A stretch of DNA of 64,000 nucleotides from JAAURB01 sp049649525 (GTDB lineage Bacteria; Cyanobacteriota; Cyanobacteriia; Cyanobacteriales; Microcoleaceae), in assembly GCA_049649525.1 (NCBI GenBank), contig JBARZE010000063.1, positions 62,001 to 126,000 of the forward strand, in the 5' to 3' direction. The notes beneath the pieces were generated by a model. That model did not search any database and was not told the DNA's origin. It was given only the letters and a program-made list of their open reading frames with translations. Within the stretch, counting starts at the first letter, position 1; every line of letters starts with the position of its first letter. Made by a program: the position numbers and the translations under genes. Positions 8,732-16,851 of this stretch are shown here, in pieces.

Positions 8732-9511
8732 ATGTTACCCAGGGAAGAAATACTAAAAAGTGTAGAAAATAGAGACTGTATCGCGCGGGTGATCGATCAC
8801 GCTGATCAAGCGCTCCGAACTTGGGAAATTACCCTCACCGACTTTCTATCGCCCCCTGAGTTAGCAGAGTCTCAACAGGTTTTTAGCCGTTTAACAGATG
8901 TCCAACTGATTACAGGTGGGGGATATCCTCAAGCTGAACGTCAACGCTTGGCAATCGCGCGTTCTGAATTGCCCCTAGAAGAATCTAATATTGCCCTAGC
9001 GGCGCTCGATATTGCGGGCAATTTTTTGTTTGATACTGCGACTCATCGTGACTTCCTCGGTTCAATGCTAGGCACAGGAATTGTGCGAGAAAAAACAGGT
9101 GATATTATCGTTTTAGGAGAACGAGGCGCACAGGTGATTGTTGTGCCAGAATTAGTTGAATTCTTAGAAATGAGTTTAACCCAAGTGCGCTCAGTCCCCG
9201 TCAAAACTCGTCAAATAGAACTGAGTCAACTGAAGATTCGCCCCCCCAAAAAGAAAGAAATGACCACTGTAGAAGCCTCTATGCGCTTAGATGCCATCGC
9301 TTCTGCGGGGTTCGGAATGTCTCGTAGCAAAATGGCTGATTTAATTAATGGGAAAGATGTGCGAGTCAATTGGAAAGACATTACCCAAGCCAGCCATCAA
9401 GTCAAGTCAGGGGACTTAATTGCGGTGCGTGGCAAAGGACGCTTAGAAGTTGGGGAAGTTGGAATTACCAAAAAGCAACGGTATCGGATTGAATTAACTC
9501 GATATCAATAA
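8732..9511 (+). CDS. Photosystem II S4 domain protein (YlmH-like)
   Basis: Seen: the start LPREEILKSVENRD, the central INGGG-like core DVQLITGGGYPQAERQR, the block LGAMLG-equivalent FLGSMLGTGIVREKTGDI, and a C-terminal S4 RNA-binding fold (about residues 180-240) with MRLDAIASAGFGMSRSKM and the loop VRVNWKD, then VKSGDLIAVRGKGRLEV. Length 259 aa matches the cyanobacterial/plastid family annotated as photosystem II S4 domain protein. Known: S4 folds bind structured RNA; the B. subtilis relative YlmH acts in ribosome rescue, and the plant relative is linked to PSII. The photosystem role is from the family name, not from this sequence. Confidence 0.88.
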   Translation: MLPREEILKSVENRDCIARVIDHADQALRTWEITLTDFLSPPELAESQQVFSRLTDVQLITGGGYPQAERQRLAIARSELPLEESNIALAALDIAGNFLFDTATHRDFLGSMLGTGIVREKTGDIIVLGERGAQVIVVPELVEFLEMSLTQVRSVPVKTRQIELSQLKIRPPKKKEMTTVEASMRLDAIASAGFGMSRSKMADLINGKDVRVNWKDITQASHQVKSGDLIAVRGKGRLEVGEVGITKKQRYRIELTRYQ

Positions 9512-9566
9512 ATAGTTTTAGGGTATTGAGGGTTAACAAGCAAATATCATGTCGTAACCGATATTT

Positions 9567-10079
9567 TCAAACCATCCGATTAACAATTGTCCACACATCC
9601 CCATCTGAACGCACATGAGGAACTGAAATATCTTTAAATCCTGTAATAAACGGCTTATAATAAACTTGCCAATAGGAAGGGCTAATCTCATCGGCGATTG
9701 CTTTGAGGGCTTTGACTTGGATTGCTAACTCAGCGGCGAGTAGGTTAATCTGCTTAGCATGAATAGCCGCTTGTTGACGGCTTTGTTCGACTTGCTGTTG
9801 AATCGGAGTTTGTTTTTGCCACTGCTGCAGTTGGCGGCGCTTAGTGGATAGTTGGATTTCCAAAGCGGCGATTGCATCATCAATTCCTTTAATTTCTGCA
9901 GATTGTTCGGGTGCTTCTCGTGCCTGACGACGGTAAGCCTGGGCGATATCAGCCGGATTATCTGTTTGGGGGAGGACGCGCTTCATTGTCAGGTGCTGAC
10001 GTTCTTGTCGTAGTGCTTTGATTTGAGATTGAATTGCAAATATCTCAGCTTGTATCGATTCCATAGAACCCGGCCTCAC
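9567..10079 (-). CDS. Coiled-coil hypothetical protein, 170 aa
   Basis: Residues about 6-125 are almost pure helix with heptad-like spacing (EIFAIQSQIKALRQERQHL, then IDDAIAALEIQLSTKRRQLQQ), ending in a short ordered tail WQVYYKPFITGFKD. No signal peptide, membrane segment or catalytic motif. Met6 (MESIQAEIF) is an alternative start that would trim a non-helical RPGS leader. It converges with the S4-domain gene, whose stop lies 55 bases away. I do not recognise the family; the tail suggests a conserved cyanobacterial protein rather than a chance frame. Confidence 0.65.
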   Translation of the reverse strand: MRPGSMESIQAEIFAIQSQIKALRQERQHLTMKRVLPQTDNPADIAQAYRRQAREAPEQSAEIKGIDDAIAALEIQLSTKRRQLQQWQKQTPIQQQVEQSRQQAAIHAKQINLLAAELAIQVKALKAIADEISPSYWQVYYKPFITGFKDISVPHVRSDGDVWTIVNRMV

Positions 10080-10294
10080 GTTTTATTTACTTAAGTTTAT
10101 ATTAATGAGAGCCCGATCTCCTATCGTTGTAAAGTTTAGTTTAATTCACTTGCCGTCTTTAACTGAACTAAGCTACTTTAATAATAGAAGCAAATAAAGC
10201 TTCTTGGACAGATAAAAAAGCGATGTTTACTCCAGTTAAATCGAATAACAACTTAAATCGATAGAGTCCTAAGTTCACATCGTATCGTTCTTTG

Positions 10295-10334
10295 AAATAA
10301 GGAGGTCAACCCACTGTTTCATCTTCAGTCTGTC
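10295..10334 (+). ncRNA. Candidate sRNA core, copy 1 of a tandem pair
   Basis: The segment reads AAATAAGGAGG, two bases, AACCC, then CTGTTTCATC and GTCTGTC. The same order recurs 182 bases downstream with only small changes, while the flanks differ, which is what selection on an RNA or DNA-binding element produces. In general character (short A/G-rich unpaired core, tandem copies) it recalls the Yfr2 cyanobacterial sRNA family, but I cannot confirm that from memory. Strand is assumed from the purine-rich core. Confidence 0.35.
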
Positions 10335-10476
10335 AAATCAGGCAAACAGCACCTCGATGAATTACTGATATTTCCTATACTGGTTCAACGGAAGTCATAC
10401 AACTCAATAATTACTTAAAAATTAGTGGATTGTAGCTTCATTTATTTCGTTCCTTAAACAAGGAAATCGCTCAGTT

Positions 10477-10515
10477 AAATTAGGAGGAAAACCGCTGTTT
10501 CATCAAATGTCTGTC
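10477..10515 (+). ncRNA. Candidate sRNA core, copy 2 of a tandem pair
   Basis: The segment reads AAATTAGGAGG, two bases, AACC, G, then CTGTTTCATC and GTCTGTC, matching copy 1 over nearly the full 39 bases. It is preceded by CCTTAAACAAGG, a possible small stem. No T-run terminator is obvious downstream, which weakens the sRNA reading; a paired regulatory site or leader element is the alternative. Confidence 0.35.
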
Positions 10516-10718
10516 TCGTTAAACGATAACTGCAGTACCCAAAAAATCTTCTTACAACTTCTCTACTGTTAATCTGGGAGCAATGTAACTCTGGTAAAAA
10601 GCGGAGTTCAACTCTAAAAAGGATTGAGATATCACGAGAAGATCCCTGAGAAAGGTTAATGCGGGTGCTGTAGTTATTTGAATATTCTCCTTTATTTTTC
10701 GGTTTAATTTTTATTTTT

Positions 10719-11819
10719 TTAACGGCCTTCTTCAGTTTTGAGAAAAACTAAAGCGCTATACAGTTGAAAAGCCGCTTCCCAAATTGTCGGTTCTTGATTA
10801 GAAACATTGACATAAGTTGGCAGATGACTCAAAAGCTGAGTGTAATCTAAAGTTGTTTCTGCAAACGCGGTAAACTCTGACCAAGTGGTAACCCGTCTTA
10901 AATTTTGATCAAACACTTCAAGTAAATGAGTCCAATTCATCCGAGTTGTGGTTGTCAACTCAGCAGACGAACTAAAATCAATCCCTTGTTTAAAATCATA
11001 GACTTGGTCATAAAATCGTAAAATAGAACGACGCTGAGGCAGATGCAAATCATAGATATTAGCATGGTCTTGAGTCATTTGTTTGTGACGAAACCGTTCT
11101 GTGCGAGGACGACGTGGATCATAATCTAGCGCTGCACTAAATATCGGTAATAATCCATCAATTCGTTGCGTCACTTCTGACCAATTAAACGTAATTGCAC
11201 CCAATTGATCCTGATGATTTTGACAAACAACTGTCGGTTGAGGGGTTAAAGATTGAAAATATTGAACTCGAAAAACATTAATTTGTTGAATTTGATTCAG
11301 AGAAACCCAAAATACAGGAATATCAGAAGAACGCATTTCTTGACCATAAACCTGTAATTCTGCCATGTCTCCCGTACGATAGAGTCGCCATCCCCGGCTT
11401 TGTAATTGCATACGGGCAGTATAAGCATCCGTCTTCAACATTCGGGCTACTTTTTGAGCCGCTTGGGCTTTTTTTTCAGGGGAAATCGGTTCTAAAATTA
11501 AAATGCCATGTTGTTGCTGAGCCGTCTCTGTTTTAGCTTGACTAATAGCAGCAAGTCGTTTATCTTGTTCAATGGTTTCAATTCGTTGTAAACCCTGCCG
11601 CGCTTGAGTGGTAATTTTCGGATTTGTTGCTTGTTGAAGGAGTTTACGATAGATTTTCTCCGCCTCGGAAAATTTATCAGTCGCCTCATACCAACGTCCA
11701 ATATACAATCGTACCCACGGATCATTAGGAGACTGCTTTTTTAACTGTTTCAACAGTTGAGCGGCCTGACGAAAATCCTGGTTTTCTAATGCATCAATTA
11801 CGGGTTGGAGTTGTTTCAT
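10719..11819 (-). CDS. TPR-containing cytoplasmic protein of unknown function
   Basis: Residues about 1-85 form two to three tetratricopeptide-like helix pairs (DALENQDFRQAAQLLKQL, then VRLYIGRWYEATDKFSEAEKIYRKLL). The rest (about 110-366) is a mixed alpha/beta region with ILEPISPEKKAQAAQKVARML, a Trp/Arg-rich WRLYRTGDMAEL, and a cyanobacterium-specific end containing ALDYDPRRPRTERFRHKQMTQDHANIY. No signal peptide or membrane helix. Such TPR proteins scaffold protein complexes, but the partner is not deducible. It lies 42 bases upstream-to-downstream of the AI-2E-type permease gene on the same strand, so the two may be co-transcribed, permease first. Confidence 0.75.
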   Translation of the reverse strand: MKQLQPVIDALENQDFRQAAQLLKQLKKQSPNDPWVRLYIGRWYEATDKFSEAEKIYRKLLQQATNPKITTQARQGLQRIETIEQDKRLAAISQAKTETAQQQHGILILEPISPEKKAQAAQKVARMLKTDAYTARMQLQSRGWRLYRTGDMAELQVYGQEMRSSDIPVFWVSLNQIQQINVFRVQYFQSLTPQPTVVCQNHQDQLGAITFNWSEVTQRIDGLLPIFSAALDYDPRRPRTERFRHKQMTQDHANIYDLHLPQRRSILRFYDQVYDFKQGIDFSSSAELTTTTRMNWTHLLEVFDQNLRRVTTWSEFTAFAETTLDYTQLLSHLPTYVNVSNQEPTIWEAAFQLYSALVFLKTEEGR

Positions 11820-11861
11820 GATTCCAACAAAAAGTTAAGTAGTGAGGTTAAAATATATAAA

Positions 11862-12995
11862 TTAAGTCGATGAATCTGACGATTGAATTGTTGGGGATTG
11901 CTTCAGTGTAGCTTGTTCTAATTCTAACGTGAGTTCTGCTTGCGGTTGCGGTGAGTTGCCCTGCCATGAATCTAGAATATCTTTCATGATGGCTTCTTCG
12001 ATCCAAATTTTGCAAACCACGGCCAGGGGTAAGGCTAAAACCAATCCTAAAAAGCCAAAAAATTGAGCAAAGAAAATTTGAGCAATTAAAGTTGCAGCAG
12101 GTAATAAAGAGATCTGTTTTTGCATAATCATCGGACTAAACCAGTAACTTTCTAGGTTTTGAACGACGATATATAGCACAATCACAATTAATGCTTTCCA
12201 GGGTGCCTCGAGTAAGGCCACAGAAACCGGGAAGATTACACTGGCAGCAGGGCCAATATTAGGAATAAAATTAAATACACCCGCCAGCAACCCATGAGCG
12301 AGTACGAAAGGAATTCCCAGGGTGAGTAAACCAACGGCAGAGAGAATAGCGATAAAGGTAGAGGTAATCACAATTCCTCCCATCCACTGCAGCAGGGAGA
12401 CTTCACACTCAGAAAAAATTTCCGAGGCCCGACGACGATAAAACGAGGGAAACAAGCGGATGATTAATTGTCTATACGCCGACGGGTTGACGAGAAACAT
12501 TAGGGTGATCACAACCACCAACAACACTTGTAGCAAGGTGGCGAGGGAATTGGAGAAGATGGCAAAAAAGTTGCCTAATAGATTTTGGGCCAGTGGCCCA
12601 ATTTGTTGGGCAATTTCAGAGATATTCGGCAGTTGTAGTTCGATATCCGGTAGCCAAGCAGGCGGATCGAGCATAACCCGCTCAACCCAGCTAATAAATT
12701 GTTCAAAGCCAACGGGAACAAGTTTGAGGAGTTGTTCAAATTGAATGAGAAACGGTGGCATCACCACACTGAGGAATACGATGCCGAATGATGCCACTAA
12801 GGCCAAAGTCAATAGGACTGATTTTCCTCGTGAGCAGCCGATCCTTTGGATCTTTCTGACTAAGCTATTGAGGGCGATCGCCAATACAATTGCGGTAAAA
12901 ATCAATAGTAAAATTTGTCGGAATTGCCACAGAATGATTAAGGCGAGGATAAGGCATAAGAAACCAATCCAGTCTGCTAGCTTCACAATTGTCAC
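11862..12995 (-). CDS. AI-2E family (PerM/UPF0118) membrane transporter
   Basis: Seen: two N-terminal hydrophobic helices (IGFLCLILALIILWQF, ILLLIFTAIVLAIALNSLV), a third after RGKSVLLTLAL, a central amphipathic stretch, and a C-terminal helix group with the family signature VLAHGLLAGVFNFIPNIGP, then QNLESYWFSPMIMQ and GFLGLVLALPLAVV. Length 377 aa and about eight helices are typical. Known: the family includes AI-2 exporters, Na+/H+ antiporters and uncharacterised permeases; the substrate cannot be assigned here. The acidic/Ser-rich tail from residue 345 is outside the membrane. Probable first gene of a pair with the TPR gene. Confidence 0.88.
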   Translation of the reverse strand: MTIVKLADWIGFLCLILALIILWQFRQILLLIFTAIVLAIALNSLVRKIQRIGCSRGKSVLLTLALVASFGIVFLSVVMPPFLIQFEQLLKLVPVGFEQFISWVERVMLDPPAWLPDIELQLPNISEIAQQIGPLAQNLLGNFFAIFSNSLATLLQVLLVVVITLMFLVNPSAYRQLIIRLFPSFYRRRASEIFSECEVSLLQWMGGIVITSTFIAILSAVGLLTLGIPFVLAHGLLAGVFNFIPNIGPAASVIFPVSVALLEAPWKALIVIVLYIVVQNLESYWFSPMIMQKQISLLPAATLIAQIFFAQFFGFLGLVLALPLAVVCKIWIEEAIMKDILDSWQGNSPQPQAELTLELEQATLKQSPTIQSSDSST

Positions 12996-13448
12996 TCCTG
13001 TTGCCCGAGTTGAGAGAGATTAAATTAATAATTAGCTAGAGCGTAGCAGATATTGAGTCAATCACAAATTTGAGGTGGCCTTACTCGAGATTAAATAGTT
13101 AGAGAAAATCGCTACAACCGGGGGGGGCACGCCTATAATTTAGCGGCTGTATTTCAAGAATTTATAATTTTTTTCCAAGTTGCGATCTCAGTCGAGCGGG
13201 CAATTTTAAAGGATATTGTGGGGGGTGGACGAAGGACGTGATGGGTTAGCACCCACTCGCCAAAATTGTAGTTTGTGTTAGAAGATTGTAGATGAGAACA
13301 AACCCCAGTTTGTTCCTTATTCTCAGAAGAGATGTAGTTAGCTTCTAAAAATTGAGTCGGCTACATTGCTAAAATAGCATAACATTCTATCTTAGCATAA
13401 ATTTTGCCATAAAGATAGCAAGAGTTGATTAAATTCAGGGTTCATCTC
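12996..13448. other. Intergenic region with no supported gene
   Basis: About 450 bases between the permease gene and a small exported-peptide gene. It contains a GGGGGGG run near 13125 and the repeated word TAGCATAA near 13374-13400. No gene or terminator is clear. Confidence 0.4.
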
Positions 13449-13640
13449 ATGAAACACATTATTTTAGTACTTGGACTAATTGCGTCTACAGGATTAACTG
13501 TCGCTCAAGTGGATAAGGAAATTGCTTCCTCTTCTCAATCTTCTCCCAATCAATCATATAATGAATTACAGATATCCTTGAACTATGAGGGAACAAATGA
13601 AGATGGAGATAGAGAAGGTATTGATACAGGTCGATCATAG
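13449..13640 (+). CDS. Small exported peptide, 63 aa
   Basis: The frame starts at an ATG giving MKHIILVLGLIASTGLTVAQ, a textbook signal peptide with a cleavable AQ-V boundary near residue 20, followed by a polar Ser/Asn/Glu/Asp-rich mature part of about 43 residues ending GDREGIDTGRS. A further TTG start 24 bases upstream is less likely. The end loosely recalls the GRREAGGTRG motif at the head of DUF928 proteins. The function is unknown; small cyanobacterial exported peptides of this kind are often unannotated. Confidence 0.5.
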   Translation: MKHIILVLGLIASTGLTVAQVDKEIASSSQSSPNQSYNELQISLNYEGTNEDGDREGIDTGRS

Positions 13641-13880
13641 GGTAGATTTGTGTATGGCAATTCGATTGAATAGTCGAAATATTCTGTAAAATGAGCATCA
13701 ATTTTACTCATTTCTGTCAATTTTATCACCAGCTCGTCTGAGGATAAATCATCAATAATAGCCGACAACAGTACTAATCTATCTGATCTAAGAGAATTAA
13801 TTAGGGGGTGCAGTTTTTAGCTAAATCTAGTTTCAGCAATTATAGGATTTCTCAAGAGCTTCACAATCTACCGAATCGAT

Positions 13881-15803
13881 TTATTCCTGACTGACTGAAG
13901 AAGAATACCAGCAGTAATTCCTCGCAATTAACTGTCCAGCTTGGGTACTATTGAGCGGTTTAGAAAATAAATTTCCTTGACCCCATTCACAGCCTAAAGT
14001 TCTTAATTGAGAAAGCTGCTGTTTAGTTTCTATACCTTCTGCGATCGCGCCTACACCCAAATTATGAGCTAAAGTGATAATTGTTTGAACAATTTGCAGA
14101 TTATCTGTATTTTTATCCATATTTTCAACAAAAGAACGATCTATTTTCAAAGTGTCAATCGGTAACTTTTGTAAATAACTTAAAGAAGAATATCCCTTAC
14201 CAAAATCATCAATACTTAACTGAATTTTCAAAGCTCTGAACTCTTGTAAGATTTGCACCACTTCTTCGACATTTTTCATAATCGAGCTTTCTGTAATTTC
14301 TAACTTTAAACTTTTCCCATTAACATTATAAATTTTCATGATTTCTTGAAAATCGCTGACTAAGTTAGGTTGTAAAAACTGTTTAACAGAAAGGTTTAAA
14401 CTCAATTTTAAACGAGACTTACTTGTATTTTTGTCTAGCTGACAAACCTTACTTTTCCATGATTTAATTTGTTCACAAGCTTCTTTAAATACCCATGAAC
14501 CAATCGGTATAATCAATCCTGTTTCTTCTGCAATTGGAATAAAATAATCTGGATAAATTAAGCCTTTAGTTGGATGATTCCAGCGTAGTAAAGCCTCAAA
14601 ACCCAAGAGTTTACCTGTTTTTAAGCTGACAATAGGTTGATAGTGTAAAACAAAATCTTGATGTTCAACAGCTAAGCGTAAATCAGTTTCTAGTTGTAAT
14701 CGGATTAACGCCCGAGTGTGCATGGTTTGGTCAAAGATCTTATAGCAGGCTTTCCCTGCATCTTTAGCCGCATACATAGCAGCATCAGCATCTCTTAATA
14801 CCTGCTCAGGATGTTCATAGTCTTTGGTTCCCATGACAATCCCAATACTCGTATTAATAAAGATTTCGTAAGTATTTCTTAAACAAAATGGATAATGAAA
14901 TTGCTCTAGAATAGAATCAGCAATGCGAGTAACATCTGAAACATCCTCAACTTCTTCGGCTAAAATTGTAAATTCATCTCCCCCTAATCGCGCCAATGTC
15001 TGCTGTGAATTTAGACAAGAACGTAAGCGAAAAGCAACAGCAACGAGTAGTTCATCTCCCACTAAATGTCCGAGAGAATCATTGACCACTTTGAAATGAT
15101 CAAAGTCCAAAAACAATAAAGCAAACTGATAGTTTTTATCCTGCTGAACTCGATCAATTGCTTCACTTAACGTACTCATTAATAACGCACGATTGGGTAA
15201 ATTCGTTAAAGTATCATGCCAAGCCATGTGCAGTAACTTCCGTTGAACTCGTTGACGTTCTTTCACCTCTTGTTCTAACTCTCGATTACTGGCTTTTAGT
15301 TGTCGTTGTGTGCGTTTATGCTGAGTAATTTCTGTTTCTAGCTGAATTGTTCGTTGACGAACTCGTCCTTCAAGTTCAGCATTTAATTGACGAATTTCTG
15401 CTTTAGCTTCTATTAAATTAAATTGATTTTTAATTCGCGCTAAAACCTCTGCAATATGAAAAGGCTTACTAATATAATCAATCCCTCCCATATTCAAGGC
15501 TTTGACTTTATCAACTACATCATCTAAAACACTAATGAAAATCACAGGTATTTCTTGAGTTACTGGATTTTCTTTGAGTCTCTGGCAAATCTCATAACCA
15601 CTAATATCAGGAATTTTAATATCTAACAGAATTAAATCGGGAGGTTGTGCTTGAATGATTTTTAAGGCAGTGCTTCCCCGTTCAACTCCTTGTACATGAT
15701 ACCCCTCTCTGGTCAAAATTCTCGATAAAAGACGAAGATTTTCAGGTGTATCATCGACTACCAGAATGTTCAGTTTTGGGTTGAGAGAATAATGATTGTT
15801 CAT
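13881..15803 (-). CDS. Response regulator with GGDEF and EAL domains (c-di-GMP turnover)
   Basis: Seen: an N-terminal receiver (residues about 10-130) with the acidic pair DD at 17-18, phospho-acceptor Asp61 in LILLDIKIPDISG and the conserved Lys in YISKPFHI; a coiled linker 135-190; a GGDEF domain with intact RLGGDEFTIL; and an EAL domain with GFEALLRW, ETGLIIPIG, SIDDFGKGYSSL and a closing AEGIET. Both catalytic signatures are complete, so it could synthesise and hydrolyse c-di-GMP. Known: such proteins control motility and sessility in response to a cognate kinase. No histidine kinase is adjacent, so the partner is elsewhere. Length 640 aa is ordinary. Confidence 0.92.
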   Translation of the reverse strand: MNNHYSLNPKLNILVVDDTPENLRLLSRILTREGYHVQGVERGSTALKIIQAQPPDLILLDIKIPDISGYEICQRLKENPVTQEIPVIFISVLDDVVDKVKALNMGGIDYISKPFHIAEVLARIKNQFNLIEAKAEIRQLNAELEGRVRQRTIQLETEITQHKRTQRQLKASNRELEQEVKERQRVQRKLLHMAWHDTLTNLPNRALLMSTLSEAIDRVQQDKNYQFALLFLDFDHFKVVNDSLGHLVGDELLVAVAFRLRSCLNSQQTLARLGGDEFTILAEEVEDVSDVTRIADSILEQFHYPFCLRNTYEIFINTSIGIVMGTKDYEHPEQVLRDADAAMYAAKDAGKACYKIFDQTMHTRALIRLQLETDLRLAVEHQDFVLHYQPIVSLKTGKLLGFEALLRWNHPTKGLIYPDYFIPIAEETGLIIPIGSWVFKEACEQIKSWKSKVCQLDKNTSKSRLKLSLNLSVKQFLQPNLVSDFQEIMKIYNVNGKSLKLEITESSIMKNVEEVVQILQEFRALKIQLSIDDFGKGYSSLSYLQKLPIDTLKIDRSFVENMDKNTDNLQIVQTIITLAHNLGVGAIAEGIETKQQLSQLRTLGCEWGQGNLFSKPLNSTQAGQLIARNYCWYSSSVSQE

Positions 15804-16256
15804 TCAGCAATGGCTAGGTACAAGAGGTATAATGAGGTTATAACCGTTACCCTAAATCATATCTCTTACAGCTTTCCCTGGTTCGACTACATAACTGAGA
15901 AAGTGTGTATATATAGATTCAGGCTTCTGATTTGGATGAATGGGTTTTATCATTCCATCAGAAACGATAAGCTAAGCTATATGTAGATGAGCACCCTTGT
16001 CTTTAATATTCAGTTTTGTAAACCTGTCTGAGAAATTCTTTGCAGTAAAATTAAAAGTCAGTTAATGATTAAGATTTCAGTAATTTACACTTACCTTGAA
16101 CAGAGTATAATATGATTGATGAAATCGCTGTGTCCCGCGCATAGGTGTATTTACCGGATTAATCTTCTTGCAAAGCACTTCTGGTAATATGCTTTTTCTA
16201 GAATAACATGAGGAACTGATAGAAGATTATTAGAAAGAGCAATTTTTGCCTCGAAA
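15804..16256. other. Intergenic region with no supported gene
   Basis: About 450 bases upstream of the c-di-GMP gene and of a short plus-strand frame. It must contain the c-di-GMP gene promoter. Nothing else stands out beyond short A/T-rich tracts. Confidence 0.4.
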
Positions 16257-16379
16257 ATGAGTCAGACAACACAGACATCAACACCTATCAACTCTCAACC
16301 GTTGATGTCAACCCATAACAAGTACGGCCCAGAAGCAACACTCCCTGCTAGAGAGTACCTAATTATTCAGTTTCAGTAA
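16257..16379 (+). CDS. Possible small protein, 40 aa
   Basis: An ATG frame of 40 codons reads MSQTTQTSTPINSQPLM followed by YGPEATLPAREYLIIQFQ. The composition, a polar Thr/Gln/Ser head and an ordered tail, looks like a real polypeptide rather than AT-rich noise, and the surrounding noncoding DNA is much more AT-rich. It converges on the DUF4359 gene and overlaps its last 17 bases. There is no strong ribosome-binding site, so this is tentative; I do not recognise a family. Confidence 0.35.
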   Translation: MSQTTQTSTPINSQPLMSTHNKYGPEATLPAREYLIIQFQ

Positions 16380-16851
16380 AAATCCTAGGCCCAGGCAAGG
16401 ACGACTCTGTGACTTGATCCGATGAAAAAGTTAAAAAGTTACCAAATACACCAATGGTTCGATACCGACGATCCCACAACTGTGTAGTATAAATACTAAA
16501 AACTACGTTATTCTGCCGTTGTGTGGCATTGTCGAGGTGTCGTGTCAAAGCAGGACGCTGAGAAGTTAATAGATTATTACAAACAGTTGCAAAGGTCTTG
16601 GATAAATTAAAGTTTTCTAAAATTTCTGGGGCTTCTGACTCTTTACAATAACTTTCCTTCAATTCTGCTGATAAGCGACCTGATGCGTACTCAATATATT
16701 CTTCTTTCGGAGGATTTGTCAACGCCATAGTTCCCGCCAGTATAGCGAGTAAGATCGCGCCTGTACCTAAGTATCCGCCTGAGTTTTTGGATAGGTTTTT
16801 ATCCCGAATCATCTTTTTAAACTCAATATGCCCTTCCATTTTATCTCTCAC
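16363..16851 (-). CDS. DUF4359 domain-containing membrane-anchored protein
   Basis: Seen: a charged N-terminus, one hydrophobic segment YLGTGAILLAILAGTMALT (about residues 27-45) followed directly by NPPKEEYIEYASGRL, the recognisable start of DUF4359, then a Cys pair (YCKESE and ATVCNNLL) that could form a disulfide, and the end FGNFLTFSSDQ. The listed start is GTG; Met5 (MEGHIEF) preceded by AGAGATAA is the more likely one. Known: a small cyanobacterial family of unknown function; the topology puts the conserved domain outside the cytoplasm. Confidence 0.75.
   Translation of the reverse strand: MRDKMEGHIEFKKMIRDKNLSKNSGGYLGTGAILLAILAGTMALTNPPKEEYIEYASGRLSAELKESYCKESEAPEILENFNLSKTFATVCNNLLTSQRPALTRHLDNATQRQNNVVFSIYTTQLWDRRYRTIGVFGNFLTFSSDQVTESSLPGPRIFTETE

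Larger units (their letters stand above)
10080..10718. other. Gene-free region holding a duplicated sRNA-like element
   Basis: About 640 bases between two minus-strand genes with no convincing reading frame. It contains two similar copies of an AGGAGG...CTGTTTCATC element, described separately, plus several short complementary stretches. The length and the conserved duplication argue that this is occupied by RNA genes rather than empty spacer. Confidence 0.5.
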
